Part shown: in pieces, positions 50,933 through 62,518 of the stretch | Layout: the number at the start of each line of letters is the position of its first letter | Position numbering within the stretch: the first letter of the stretch is position 1 | Notes under the pieces: generated by a model | Seen by the model: only the letters and a program-made list of their open reading frames with translations | The model's database searches: none | Told to the model about the DNA's origin: nothing | Program-made: the position numbers and the translations under genes | Assembly (NCBI RefSeq): GCF_007992835.1 | Contig: NZ_BKBA01000003.1 | Span: 248,001 to 312,000 of the forward strand | Reading direction: 5' to 3' | DNA from: Knoellia locipacati | Lineage (GTDB): Bacteria; Actinomycetota; Actinomycetes; Actinomycetales; Dermatophilaceae | DNA length: 64,000 bases

Positions 50933-51357
50933 GACGGCTCCCCGACGAGGCAGAACGGGTGACCGGCCGGGTCGAGGTAGACCTTGAAGCCGCCGTTCTC
51001 GCTCGGCTGGTGCTCGTGCACCGTCGCCCCCGCGGCGAGCACCGCCGGCTCGGCGTCGGCGATGACGGGCACCGCGAGGTCGAGGTGGAACTGCTGCGGG
51101 TGCGAGCCCCCGGGCCAGGTCGGCGCCACCCAGTCGTCGATGCGCTGGAACGCCAGCGTCGTGCGACCGTCGGGGCGTTGCGCCGAGACCCCACCGCCGG
51201 GCGGCTCGAGCGTCGCCCAGTCGCGGTCGGAGTCGGTCTCGAGGCCCCAGCCGAGGACCTCGCCGTAGAAGTGCGCGAGCGCCAGTGCGTCGGGGCAGTC
51301 GAGGACCACGAGGTCGAGGATCGGTCGGACGCTCGGTTGAGCGGTGTCTTCACTCAT
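50929..51357 (-). CDS. VOC-family (glyoxalase/bleomycin-resistance fold) protein
   Basis: A 142-residue two-module metal-site fold. LDLVVLDCPDALALAHFYGEVLGW (start of module 1) and FHLDLAVPVIADAEPAVLAAGATV, then YLDPAGHPFCLV. I use the ATG at 51357; an upstream GTG-like extension of ten codons is possible. It is the first gene of the ABC exporter operon. Confidence 0.85.
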
Positions 51358-51427
51358 GGCCACGAGCGTAGGTGGGACCACCGACATCGCCCACCGCTTT
51401 TCCGGAGCCGGGGCCTGCGGGGTGGAC

Positions 51428-52738
51428 TCAGCGCACGGTGAGGGCGAGCGCGCGCGCCGCCTCTGGGTACGCGTCCGCGAGGAGCCCGCACGCGAAGAGC
51501 ACGTATGCCGTGTCGATGCCTGTCGCTGCCGCCGCTGGGACCGTCCAGCCGCCGGCGTGGTCGGCGGTGACCGCCGTCAGGACGCCGTCGCCGAGCTCTC
51601 GCGGCCCGTGGCGGAACACCCCGCCGGAGCCGAGAACGAGCCCCACGTCGGCCAGGGGCCGGGGCCGGTCGCCCGCGGCCCTCGGTCGGCCGTGGCGCCG
51701 GGCCGCGACCAGGGCCGCCGTCCGGGCGAGGTCGCCCTCCTGCTGCCACTCGTCGGGCGTCGAGGCCCGGTGCCCGGTCGCGGAGGCGACGTGTCCGGCA
51801 TACGCGATCGCCCCGGGCGACAGCGGGAGGTGCTCGCGCTGCGCGGCCTCGACGATGCCGAGGGCGTTCCAGCGCATGCCGAGGTCGGCCTCGACGGTCC
51901 GCTCGTGCCACATCGAGCCGGCGACGTCGCGCTCGATCTCGGCGTCCTCCCCCTGCGGACGCAGCACCGAGTAGACGTCGGTCGTGGCGCCGCCGATGTC
52001 GACGACCACGACGTCCTCACCGCGCACGTCGGCGAGCAGCTCGACACCGCGCAGGACCGCGTCGGGGGTCGCCGCCCGGACGAGCTCGGTGAAGCCGCGA
52101 CCGCGCGAGAGCCCCTTGCCGCCGATGACGTGCTCGAGGAACGCCGCGCGGATCGCCGCCCGCGCGGCGTCGGGTGCGATGACCCCGATCCGCGGCAGCA
52201 CGTTGCTCGTGACGACGTGCCGCCGACCGGTGCGCTCCAGCTCGGCGGCAACCTCATCAGCGACGTCGGCGTTGCCGGCGACGACGACCGGCATGGTGAT
52301 GCGGGCGTTCGCGAGGCGAGAAGCGTTGTGCCGCAGCACATCCGCATTGCCGCCGTCCGTGCCGCCCACGAGCAGGACGAGGTCCGGAGCCGAGGCACGC
52401 AGCTCGCGCACCCCCTCCCCCGACAGCCGCCCCGCCGACACGTGCACCACGCGCCCCCCGGCCGACAGGGCGACGCGGTGCCCGGCCTCGGCCGTCACCT
52501 CGCGCTCGTAGCCGACGACGGCGATCCGCAGGCCGCCACCCGCGGACGAGCAGACGAGCGTCTCGGTGACGGGACCGTGGGAGGCGAGCTCACGGCACAC
52601 GGCATCGACGCCGTCCATGACGTCGGTCGAGACGGTCGTCGGCGACGACGCGGCACCCACGAGCGCACCGGACGTCACGTCGACGAGAACCGCCTTGGTG
52701 AACGTCGACCCGACGTCGACGCAGAGGACGAGCGACAC
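51428..52738 (-). CDS. MutL/GlmL-type ASKHA ATPase
   Basis: A 436-residue protein of the family that includes GlmL/MutL, associated with adenosylcobalamin-dependent glutamate mutase. Seen: LCVDVGSTFTKAVLVDV (phosphate-1 loop), VLLVGGTDGGN, VVVDIGGATTDVYSV (phosphate-2 loop) and VLGSGGVFRH. GlmL is thought to be an assembly or reactivation ATPase for the mutase, but no mutase gene is in this window. It sits nine bases behind metB in the same direction, so it is probably co-transcribed with it. The functional link is not evident. Confidence 0.8.
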   Translation of the reverse strand: MSLVLCVDVGSTFTKAVLVDVTSGALVGAASSPTTVSTDVMDGVDAVCRELASHGPVTETLVCSSAGGGLRIAVVGYEREVTAEAGHRVALSAGGRVVHVSAGRLSGEGVRELRASAPDLVLLVGGTDGGNADVLRHNASRLANARITMPVVVAGNADVADEVAAELERTGRRHVVTSNVLPRIGVIAPDAARAAIRAAFLEHVIGGKGLSRGRGFTELVRAATPDAVLRGVELLADVRGEDVVVVDIGGATTDVYSVLRPQGEDAEIERDVAGSMWHERTVEADLGMRWNALGIVEAAQREHLPLSPGAIAYAGHVASATGHRASTPDEWQQEGDLARTAALVAARRHGRPRAAGDRPRPLADVGLVLGSGGVFRHGPRELGDGVLTAVTADHAGGWTVPAAAATGIDTAYVLFACGLLADAYPEAARALALTVR

Positions 52739-52747
52739 GTCTGCGGC

Positions 52748-53947
52748 TCAGGTCAGCCGGTCGAGAGCCTGCTTGAGGTCGGCGATGAGGTCCTCGACGT
52801 CCTCGATGCCCACGGAGAGGCGGATGAGGTCGGACGGGACCTCGAGCTCGGTGCCGGCGACCGACGCGTGCGTCATCCGGCCCGGGTGCTCGATGAGCGA
52901 CTCGACGCCACCGAGGGACTCGCCCAGGGTCCAGATCTGGGTCTCGGCGCACACCTTGACCGCGACGTCCTCGCCACCCTTGACGCGGAACGCGACCATG
53001 CCACCGAAGCGCTTCATCTGGCGCTTGGCGACCTCGTGGCCGGGGTGCTCGGGCAGGCCCGGGTAGTGCACGGCGGTGACGCCGTCGTGGCCCTGGAGGA
53101 ACTCGACGATCTTCTCGGCGTTGTCGCAGTGGCGCTCCATGCGGACCGCGAGGGTCTTGAGACCGCGCTGGACCACCCACGAGTCGAAGGGCCCGGCGAC
53201 GGCGCCCATCGAGTTCTGGTGGAACGCGACCCGATCGCTCGCGGACTCGCCGTCGAACCACGGCACGGTCACACCGTGCGCCACGACGACAGCGCCGCCG
53301 ACGACGTCGGAGTGGCCGCCGCAGTACTTCGTCGTCGAGTGCAGGACGATGTCGGCGCCGTCCGCTAGCGGCTGCTGGAGGTAGGGCGAGGCGAAGGTGT
53401 TGTCGACGACGAGCAGCGCGCCGGCCTCGTGGGCGATCTCGGCGAGGGCGGCGATGTCGGCGATGCCGAGCATCGGGTTGGTCGGGGTCTCGACCCACAC
53501 GACGCGGGTGCGGCCGGGCTGGATCGCGGCGCGCACGGCGTCGTTGTCGGCGATCGCGGCGATGGAGTGCTCGACTCCCCAGTGCTTGAGGACCTTGTTG
53601 AAGAGCCGGTAGGTGCCGCCGTAGGCGTCGGAGGGCACGACGACGTGGTCGCCGGGGCTGAGCAGCGCGCGCAGGACGGTGTCCTCGGCGGCGAGCCCCG
53701 AGGCGAACGCGAACCCGCGCTCACCACCCTCGAGCGCGGCGAACCCGGTCTCCAGCGCGGTGCGGGTCGGGTTCGCGCTGCGGCTGTACTCGTAGCCGCC
53801 CCGGAAGCCGCCGATCCCGTCCTGCTTGTAGGTCGAGGTCTGGTAGATCGGGGTGACGACCGCGCCGGTCGTGGGGTCCGGATCCTGTCCGGCGTGCAGG
53901 GCACGGGTGGAGAAGCCGAGGGTCTGGTCGCTGCTCGAGTCGGACAT
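52748..53947 (-). CDS. metB: cystathionine gamma-synthase / gamma-lyase
   Basis: A Cys/Met-metabolism PLP enzyme, 399 residues. PLP Lys207 in LHSTTKYCGGHSD, YSRSANPTRTALE, and DNTFASPYLQQPL. In actinobacteria, such enzymes can work as synthase (methionine direction) or lyase (cysteine direction). With cbs 6 kb away, the lyase direction would complete reverse transsulfuration. Confidence 0.94.
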   Translation of the reverse strand: MSDSSSDQTLGFSTRALHAGQDPDPTTGAVVTPIYQTSTYKQDGIGGFRGGYEYSRSANPTRTALETGFAALEGGERGFAFASGLAAEDTVLRALLSPGDHVVVPSDAYGGTYRLFNKVLKHWGVEHSIAAIADNDAVRAAIQPGRTRVVWVETPTNPMLGIADIAALAEIAHEAGALLVVDNTFASPYLQQPLADGADIVLHSTTKYCGGHSDVVGGAVVVAHGVTVPWFDGESASDRVAFHQNSMGAVAGPFDSWVVQRGLKTLAVRMERHCDNAEKIVEFLQGHDGVTAVHYPGLPEHPGHEVAKRQMKRFGGMVAFRVKGGEDVAVKVCAETQIWTLGESLGGVESLIEHPGRMTHASVAGTELEVPSDLIRLSVGIEDVEDLIADLKQALDRLT

Positions 53948-53980
53948 GGGGACAGGGTATGCCGGGCCCTCCCGTCCGCA

Positions 53981-55006
53981 TCAGCCGCGCCGTCGCTGCC
54001 ACTCCCGAAGGGTCGCCGTCGTCCGGAACCCGATCGCCTCGTTGACGAGGATCATCGGGCCGTTCTCCTGCGCGTTCCAGGTCCGGACGGTGCGCGCCTG
54101 CGGGAGCTCGCGCCGCAGGGCCGCGAGGTTCGCCGCCTTGACCGCCGCCCCCAGCCCGTGGCCGCGGTGCTCGCGCAGGACGAGCGTGTCCTGCTGGTAG
54201 GCGAGCACCGGCTCGGCCGTCGGCACCTGGAGCTGAGTGAACGCGACGAGCCGCCCGCTGCCCGAGTGGCGCGCCACCGACTCGAACGCGCGCCGGCCGC
54301 TCTGCCGGGTCGTCTCGCGCTGGGCCCGCAGCCGGTCGGCGTCCCACCCCTCCTCGTGGAACTCGAGGTCACCCACCGGGGAGTCGGTGCTCATCCGCCG
54401 CTGGAGGTGGGCCCGGTCCTCGAGCCACTCGTCGAGGGTGTCGTCGGTCGAGGTCTCGATGACGTATCCGGCTGTCGCAGAACCGTTCCGGGGCGTGAGG
54501 GCGGTGCGGTCGAGGTCCGTGAGGTCGAGGTCGTTGCGCAGCATCGTCTGGGCGAGGGCGAACCCCTGCCTCTCGAGGAACCCCTCGCCGGGGTCGGTGC
54601 CGTCCTTAAGGTATGCCGTCTCCGCGACGAACGTCGTCCGGCCCGCCTCGCGCGCCAGGGCGGTGAGATGGTCGTGGACGAGCGTGCCGATGCCGCGGCG
54701 TCGGTGCTCGGGGGCGACGCAGACGTCGAGGAGCGCCAGCTCCTCGTTGTCGTGCAGCGGGAGCATGAGCTCGGCGGCCGCGACGACGCGGTCGGCGCCA
54801 TCGACCTCCGCGACCGCCGCGAAGTAGCGGTGGCTCCAGCTCGTCGAGGCCTCGCGGGCGCGGCGGCTCGCCAGCGACCACGCGTCGTGGTCGTCCCCCA
54901 TCGTGGCAACGGTCGTCGCGACGAGGACGTCGTTCCAGGCCTGCGCGAGTGCCGCCGCATCCGGCGCGGGGTCGAGCGTCGTGACGGGCACGATCCTGAC
55001 GGTCAT
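53981..55006 (-). CDS. tandem GNAT acetyltransferase
   Basis: 341 residues with two GNAT folds. The first has VAPEHRRRGIGTLVHDHL (about 112-130) and the second LREHRGHGLGAAVKAAN (about 282-298). Tandem GNATs include mycothiol synthase (MshD), but the sequence lacks the features I know of that enzyme, so the substrate is unassigned. The ATG at 55006 is the first that leaves the fold complete. It lies 33 bases upstream of... downstream of no operon partner: metB follows at a 33-base distance and may be co-transcribed. Confidence 0.85.
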   Translation of the reverse strand: MTVRIVPVTTLDPAPDAAALAQAWNDVLVATTVATMGDDHDAWSLASRRAREASTSWSHRYFAAVAEVDGADRVVAAAELMLPLHDNEELALLDVCVAPEHRRRGIGTLVHDHLTALAREAGRTTFVAETAYLKDGTDPGEGFLERQGFALAQTMLRNDLDLTDLDRTALTPRNGSATAGYVIETSTDDTLDEWLEDRAHLQRRMSTDSPVGDLEFHEEGWDADRLRAQRETTRQSGRRAFESVARHSGSGRLVAFTQLQVPTAEPVLAYQQDTLVLREHRGHGLGAAVKAANLAALRRELPQARTVRTWNAQENGPMILVNEAIGFRTTATLREWQRRRG

Positions 55007-55184
55007 GGCGCCATGGTCCTCCGGAGCGGCGAGCAGAGCCACCGGATTCCGGACGCCCCGGGCTATTGACACGTTCCGGTAACGCCTGCATCCCCGCAAC
55101 CCCTACGGCCCATCCCGTCGTCCGGCGACCCTACTGTGGACCGTTCTGCAAAGAACACCATGCACAACCACGGAGGTACGCAAC

Positions 55185-55460
55185 ATGCCCGGAACTCTCG
55201 GAATCATCGGCTGGATCATCATCGGTGGCCTGGCCGGCTGGATCGCCAGCAAGATCATGAAGACGGACGCGCAGCAGGGCATCCTGCTCAACATCGTCGT
55301 CGGGATCGTTGGCGCCTTCCTCGGCGGCCTGCTGCTCAGCCTGCTCGGTGTCGACACCGATGGCGCCGGCCTCATCTTCACGTTCATCACGGCCATCGCC
55401 GGAGCCTGCCTCCTGCTCTTCGGCGTCAAGGCCCTGACCGGCAACCGCTCGCGCGTCTGA
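55185..55460 (+). CDS. GlsB/YeaQ/YmgE-family small membrane protein
   Basis: A 91-residue protein with three membrane helices and the Gly-rich helix-helix pattern of this family (GWIIIGGLAGWIASKIMKT, LNIVVGIVGAFLGGLLLSLL). These proteins, formerly called transglycosylase-associated, are stress-induced. GGAGG lies eight bases before the ATG. A -35-like TTGACA is at 55066, but no -10 fits it. Confidence 0.9.
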   Translation: MPGTLGIIGWIIIGGLAGWIASKIMKTDAQQGILLNIVVGIVGAFLGGLLLSLLGVDTDGAGLIFTFITAIAGACLLLFGVKALTGNRSRV

Positions 55461-55477
55461 CCCGCGACCGAACGCCA

Positions 55478-55510
55478 ACGGGCCCGTCCTCCTCGTGAGG
55501 GCGGGCCCGT
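55478..55510 (+). terminator. hairpin terminator
   Basis: Arms around ACGGGCCCGTCCTC (from 55478) and GAGGGCGGGCCCGT (to 55510), with one mismatch, 18 bases after the YmgE-type gene. Confidence 0.8.
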
Positions 55511-55601
55511 GCCATGTCGTCACGAGCCCCTGCCGGGAACAACACCGGTCCCAGCACGTTGAACCCCACAGACCCCTCTCCACCCCCTCGAGGAGTGCCC
55601 C

Positions 55602-56294
55602 ATGTTCGGATCGCGCGCCAAGACCACGATGCCCACCGCCGCCGAGGCCCTGCCCGGTCGTGACACCCGGCCCTTCACGGTGCCGACGACGCACGAGGTG
55701 CTGGGCACCCCGCTCGAGGGCCCCTGGCCCGAGGGCACCGAGGTCCTCTACGTCGCGATGGGCTGCTTCTGGGGCGCCGAGCGCATCTTCTGGCAGCTGC
55801 CCGGCGTCGTGACGACCGCGGCCGGCTACATGGGCGGGTTCACGCCGAACCCGACCTACGAGGAGACCTGCACCGGCCGCACGGGCCACGCCGAGTCCGT
55901 CCTCGTCGCCTACGACCCGACGCGGACCACGCCCGAGCTGCTCCTCAAGGCCTTCTGGGAGAACCACGACCCCACGACGGCGAACCGGCAGGGCAACGAC
56001 ATCGGCACGGCATACCGGTCCGCGATCTTCTGGACCACGCCGGAGCAGGAGGCCGCTGCGCGCACGACGCGTGAGGCGTTCCAGGGTGAGCTGACCCGCG
56101 TCCGGGCCGGCGACATCACGACCCAGCTCGCGTCGGCGCAGGACGCCGGGACGTTCTGGTACGCCGAGGACTACCACCAGCAGTACCTCCACAAGAACCC
56201 GAACGGCTACTGCAACCACGGTCCCAACGGGCTCACCTGCCCCGTCGGCGTCGCGAACCTCCCCGCCCAGACGGACGTCGTCCCGCCCGCCTGA
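55602..56294 (+). CDS. msrA: peptide-methionine (S)-S-oxide reductase MsrA
   Basis: Repairs methionine S-sulfoxide in proteins, 230 residues. Catalytic Cys55 in [41 protein letters not shown], and the resolving-cysteine C-terminal region ([15 protein letters not shown]). ATG start with GAGGAG upstream. Confidence 0.96.
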   Translation: MFGSRAKTTMPTAAEALPGRDTRPFTVPTTHEVLGTPLEGPWPEGTEVLYVAMGCFWGAERIFWQLPGVVTTAAGYMGGFTPNPTYEETCTGRTGHAESVLVAYDPTRTTPELLLKAFWENHDPTTANRQGNDIGTAYRSAIFWTTPEQEAAARTTREAFQGELTRVRAGDITTQLASAQDAGTFWYAEDYHQQYLHKNPNGYCNHGPNGLTCPVGVANLPAQTDVVPPA

Positions 56295-56359
56295 CGCTGT
56301 CGTCGCCGGACGCGAAATCCGGTATGCCGTCCCGCCCCTCGCGTGGCACAGTGCCGTCC

Positions 56360-56944
56360 GTGACGACCGACTTCACGGACAAGCCGACGCTCGTCGGTGA
56401 GCTGGTGACCCTGCGCCCGATAAGGGCCGAGGACGCGGACCTCGTCGACGCGATCATCCGCAGCGACGGCGAGATCGCCCGGCTGACCGGGTCGGTGGGC
56501 TCGAGCACCGAGGATCCGCCGGGGATGCCGATCGAGAGGCTCCGCGAGGTCTATGCGGGCTGGGCGGAGGCGGACGACCGGCTCGTCCTCGGCGTGGTCG
56601 ACAACGCGAGCGGTGAGCTGGTCGGCGAGGTCGTCCTCGCCGGCTGGGACGAAGCCAACCGGTCGTGCTGGTTCCGCACGCTCATCGGTGCGGCGGGCCG
56701 GGGGCGGGGTCTCGGGACCGAGGCGACCCGTCTCGTCGTCGACCACGGGTTCCGCGTGCTCGGGCTGCACCGCATCACGCTCGAGGTCTACGACTTCAAC
56801 CCGCGGGCTCGCCACGTCTACGAGAAGGTCGGGTTCGTCCACGAGGGGACGGGGCGCGAGGCGCTGCTCTTCGACGGCGAGTGGGTGGACGTGCACTTCA
56901 TGGCCGTGCTCGAGTCCGACTGGTCGCCGGCGCTCGGCAGCTGA
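56360..56944 (+). CDS. GNAT-family acetyltransferase, RimJ/RimL type
   Basis: 194 residues. LVTLRPIRAEDADLVDAII opens the fold, GAAGRGRGLGTEATRLVVDHGF is the acetyl-CoA loop, and RITLEVYDFNPRARHVYEKVGF the last strand-helix. The GTG at 56360 is chosen because it gives the usual N-terminus; starts at 56324 and 56351 are in frame. A GTATGCCG octamer lies in the upstream gap (56322-56329). Confidence 0.87.
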   Translation: MTTDFTDKPTLVGELVTLRPIRAEDADLVDAIIRSDGEIARLTGSVGSSTEDPPGMPIERLREVYAGWAEADDRLVLGVVDNASGELVGEVVLAGWDEANRSCWFRTLIGAAGRGRGLGTEATRLVVDHGFRVLGLHRITLEVYDFNPRARHVYEKVGFVHEGTGREALLFDGEWVDVHFMAVLESDWSPALGS

Positions 56945-56989
56945 CTCGAAGGTCCCACGGGCAGCGACCGCGTGGTCCCCCGGCCGGGA

Positions 56990-57271
56990 TCAGAAGGCGC
57001 GGGCGATGGTGAGGGCCACACCGAGGACGGCCGCGGTGGCGAGGGCCGCGAAGCCGGCGATGCGCAGCGGCGCACCGACCTTCCAGTGCTCGCGCGGACC
57101 CGGCGCCTCGAAGCCCGGGTGCGACCCGACGTCGGAGCTGCCGGCCGGTCCACCGAAACCGCCCTTGATGCCCGGCGTGGGTCGGGCAGCGCGCATCTGG
57201 ACGAAGCCCACGGCCAGGAGGACGACGCCGAGCACGGCGACGACGAGGACGACCCACCACCATCCAGTCAT
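56990..57271 (-). CDS. small membrane protein, two helices
   Basis: 93 residues. Helix 1 (MTGWWWVVLVVAVLGVVLLA), then a Gly/Pro-rich loop (TPGIKGGFGGPAGSSDVG) and helix 2 (RIAGFAALATAAVLGVALTI). Not recognised. It is converged on by the GNAT gene, and its promoter side is the GCAAAGACAC repeat region. Confidence 0.7.
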   Translation of the reverse strand: MTGWWWVVLVVAVLGVVLLAVGFVQMRAARPTPGIKGGFGGPAGSSDVGSHPGFEAPGPREHWKVGAPLRIAGFAALATAAVLGVALTIARAF

Positions 57272-57364
57272 GGGGGCAGCGTGCCACGGCGGCGCACTCC
57301 GTCGGGCCGTCAGGAACCGGTCGATCGGGCAGCGGCCCTCGCCGACGACGTGCTTGTCGGAGAC

Positions 57365-57650
57365 GTGTCTTTGCTCCCGCAGGTGATGCAAAGACACCCC
57401 CATATGCTCCGGCTCATGACGCACAGGCCCGTTGCGTCACCTCCTGGTGCGAATGGGGGTGTCTTTGCATCCTCACGCGGAGCAAAGACACGTCCCGGGT
57501 GGGCAGATGGGTGAGTGCGGGCAGGTGGTGAGGACGGGGCCTCGCGTCATCTCGGGGAGCAAAGACACCTCTCAGGCAGGCAGGTGGTGAGGGCGCGGCC
57601 TTGCGTCAGCACGTGGAGCAAAGACACCTCCCGGGCGGGCAGATGGTGAG
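57365..57650. repeat. clustered GCAAAGACAC repeats in a 400-base gene-free gap
   Basis: Six copies of the decamer GCAAAGACAC: two as GTGTCTTTGC (57365-57374, 57459-57468) and four direct (57388-57397, 57482-57491, 57559-57568, 57618-57627). The first four make two inverted pairs. The last three start direct repeat units of about 59-77 bases, each running on into a C/G-rich GGCAGRTGG-type tail and TTGCGTCA-like spacer. No gene is visible between 57272 and 57671. Confidence 0.8.
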
Positions 57651-57671
57651 GGGCCCGCGGACCCCGGCGCG

Positions 57672-59831
<2,160 letters not shown>

Positions 59832-59853
59832 TCAGCGTGGCTGGGTGGAGACG

Positions 59854-61230
59854 TCAGTCGACGAGGTGACCCAGCAGGTCGGCGCGGGTGAGGACACCGA
59901 CCGGCTTGCCGTCGTCGATGACGAGCACGGCGTCGGCGGTCTCGAGCTCGTGGCGCGCGGTCGCGACCGGCTCACCGGCGCCGACGAGCGGCAGGCCCTT
60001 GCCCATGTGCTTCTCGACAGAGTCGTGCAGCGTGGCCTTGCCGACGAAGAGCAGCTCGAGCAGCTCGCGCTCGCTCACCGAACCGGCGACCTCACCGGTC
60101 ATGACGGGCGGCTCGGCCTTGACGACGGGCATCTGCGAGACGCCGTACTCGCGCAGGATCTCGATGGCGTCGCGGATCGTCTCGTTGGGGTGGGTGTGGA
60201 CCAGGGCGGGCAGGTCGCCGCTCTTGGCGCGCAGCACCTGGCCGACGGTGGCGTCGGCGTCGGAGTCCATGAAGCCGTAGGAGCTCATCCAGTCGTCGCT
60301 GAAGATCTTGGACATGTAGCCGCGCCCCGAGTCGGGCAGCAGCACGACGACGACGGCCTCGGCCGGCAGGTCCTTGGCGACCTCGAGCGCGGCGACGACG
60401 GCCATACCGCAGGAGCCACCGACGAGCAGGCCCTCCTCACGGGCGAGGCGACGGGTCATGTCGAACGAGTCCGCGTCGGACACGGCGACGATGCGGTCGA
60501 CGACCTCGGGGTCGTAGGCGCTCGGCCAGAAGTCCTCACCCACGCCCTCGACGAGGTAGGGGCGACCGGAGCCGCCGGAGTAGACCGAGCCCTCGGGGTC
60601 GGCGCCGATGATCTCGACCCGGCCACCCTCGCGGTCGGCGCTCATCTCGAGCAGGTAGCGGCCGGTGCCGGTGATCGTGCCGCCGGTGCCGACACCCGCG
60701 ACGAAGTGGGTGAGACGGCCGTCGGTGTCACGCCAGATCTCGGGGCCGGTGCTCTCGTAGTGCGAGGCCGGGCCGTTGGGGTTGGAGTACTGGTCGGGCT
60801 TCCACGCACCCTCGGTCTCGCGCACGAGGCGGTCCGAGGTCTCGTAGTACGAGTCGGGGTGGTCCGGCGCGACGGCGGTGGGGCAGACGACGACCTCGGC
60901 GCCGTAGGCCTTGAGGACGTTGCGCTTGTCCTCGCTCACCTTGTCGGGGCACACGAAGATGCACTTGTAGCCCTTGCGCTGCGCCACGAGCGCGAGGCCG
61001 ACGCCGGTGTTGCCGCTCGTCGGCTCGACGATGGTCCCGCCCGGCTTGAGGGCGCCCGAGGCCTCGGCGGCCTCGACCATCTTGAGGGCGATGCGGTCCT
61101 TCACGGAGCCGCCCGGGTTCATGTACTCGACCTTGGCGAGGACGGTCGCGGCGATCCCGTCGGTGACGGAGTTCAGCTTCACGAGCGGGGTGTTGCCCAC
61201 GAGGTCGACGATGTGCTCGGCATACTTCAT
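59854..61230 (-). CDS. cbs: cystathionine beta-synthase
   Basis: Joins homocysteine and serine to cystathionine. 458 residues: PLP Lys44 in PGGSVKDRIALK, SGNTGVGLALVAQRKG, GVGTGGTITGTGRYL, and a pair of CBS domains at the C-terminus (about 330-458). The CBS pair suggests allosteric regulation. With metB it gives a reverse-transsulfuration route from methionine to cysteine, the precursor of mycothiol. Confidence 0.95.
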   Translation of the reverse strand: MKYAEHIVDLVGNTPLVKLNSVTDGIAATVLAKVEYMNPGGSVKDRIALKMVEAAEASGALKPGGTIVEPTSGNTGVGLALVAQRKGYKCIFVCPDKVSEDKRNVLKAYGAEVVVCPTAVAPDHPDSYYETSDRLVRETEGAWKPDQYSNPNGPASHYESTGPEIWRDTDGRLTHFVAGVGTGGTITGTGRYLLEMSADREGGRVEIIGADPEGSVYSGGSGRPYLVEGVGEDFWPSAYDPEVVDRIVAVSDADSFDMTRRLAREEGLLVGGSCGMAVVAALEVAKDLPAEAVVVVLLPDSGRGYMSKIFSDDWMSSYGFMDSDADATVGQVLRAKSGDLPALVHTHPNETIRDAIEILREYGVSQMPVVKAEPPVMTGEVAGSVSERELLELLFVGKATLHDSVEKHMGKGLPLVGAGEPVATARHELETADAVLVIDDGKPVGVLTRADLLGHLVD

Positions 61231-61363
61231 GCCCCCATCCTCCCATCCCCGCCGCCGGTTGCCGGACGGTGACGTCACGGCCTCGGTATGCCGGGTCCGC
61301 GCCCCTGCGTCGTCGGCGTCGGTTAGCGTGGAGGGACGCTTTTCGAGAGGGTGGCACGACGGC

Positions 61364-62518
61364 ATGGGACGCGCACGGCGAGCACGCAAGATCGCAGCGA
61401 CAGCGGCATACGGGGGCGGTGGCCTGGCCGCGGCCAGCGCCGCACTCGGTGCGGTCGGCTATGCCGTGATCAAGGGTGAGGCGCTGCTCGCACGGCGGAT
61501 CGTCGGCACTCCCTTCGACTCCTCCCCCGACGACGACGGCACCTACGGCGCGGGCCCCGGCGAGCCGATCGAGATCCTCGTCCTTGGCGACTCGAGCGCC
61601 GCCGGCATGGGCGCGCACAACCCCCACGAGACCGTCGGCGCGATCGTCGCCAGCGGCGTGAGCGCCCTCATGGGGCGCCGCGTCCACCTCACCAACTGCG
61701 CCGTCGTCGGCGCCGAGTCCAGCGACCTCGAGCGACAGCTCGCCGAGGGGCTGGAGTCGATCACCCCCGACGTCGTCGTCGTCATGGTCGGCGCCAACGA
61801 CGTCACCCACCGCGTCGACCGGGCGACGGCCGTGCGCCACCTCGAGCTGACCGTGCGGCGGATCAGGGCCCTCGGCGCCGAGGTCGTCGTGGGCACCTGC
61901 CCCGACCTCGGCACCATCGAGCCGCTGGCGCAGCCGCTGCGCCTCCTCGCCCGGCGGTGGAGCCGTGACCTGGCGGCGGCCCAGACGATCGCGGTCGTCG
62001 AGGCAGGCGGTCGCACGGTGTCGCTGGGTGACCTGCTCGGCCACGAGTTCGCCGCCTCTCCCAAGACGATGTTCAGCGAGGACCGCTTCCACCCCTCGCC
62101 TGCCGGCTATGCGCGGGCCGCGGCGGCGCTGCTGCCGTCGGTCTGCGCCGCCCTCGGTGTGTGGGGCCACGACACCGCCGACCGCGCGCCCGAGGCACGT
62201 CGCGGCGAGGGCGTCGGACCGGTGGCGGTGGCCGCAGGACAGGCGGTCAAGGACGCAGGGACCGAGGTCTCGCCGACCGAGGTCGGTGGCCAGGCGCGAG
62301 GGCCGCGCGGCCGGTGGGCCGTGCTGCTGCGGCGTCGACACGACGCCGTGCCGTCGGCGCGCGACCCCCAGCCCGACGCGTCGGGTGCCGCCGAGGCGGC
62401 GACGTCGGGCACGTCGGCGACCCCTGGGACGGCTGCGGCCGCGAGCGGAGCGACGGCCTCAGGGCAGGCTGCGGCGCAGGTCGGCCAGCCGCTCGGTGAG
62501 CTCGGGGACCCCCGCTGA
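61364..62518 (+). CDS. SGNH/GDSL hydrolase, membrane-anchored
   Basis: 384 residues. An N-terminal basic helix with hydrophobic core (about 10-35) acts as signal or anchor. The SGNH fold has GDSSAAG with nucleophile Ser77, GANDVTH, and DRFHPSPAGY with catalytic Asp/His. A C-terminal tail of about 100 residues is Ala/Gly/Thr-rich and low-complexity. Rv1075c occupies the same place near cbs in M. tuberculosis. The substrate is unknown; a lipid or acyl ester is likely. Confidence 0.88.
   Translation: MGRARRARKIAATAAYGGGGLAAASAALGAVGYAVIKGEALLARRIVGTPFDSSPDDDGTYGAGPGEPIEILVLGDSSAAGMGAHNPHETVGAIVASGVSALMGRRVHLTNCAVVGAESSDLERQLAEGLESITPDVVVVMVGANDVTHRVDRATAVRHLELTVRRIRALGAEVVVGTCPDLGTIEPLAQPLRLLARRWSRDLAAAQTIAVVEAGGRTVSLGDLLGHEFAASPKTMFSEDRFHPSPAGYARAAAALLPSVCAALGVWGHDTADRAPEARRGEGVGPVAVAAGQAVKDAGTEVSPTEVGGQARGPRGRWAVLLRRRHDAVPSARDPQPDASGAAEAATSGTSATPGTAAAASGATASGQAAAQVGQPLGELGDPR

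Noticed and set aside
53948-53980. SAM riboswitch for metB or cbs
   Set aside because: The gap before metB is 33 bases and the cbs leader shows no SAM-I or SAM-IV core.
57272-57671. CRISPR array
   Set aside because: Repeat units are short, change orientation and have irregular spacing with related, not unique, spacers; no cas genes are near.
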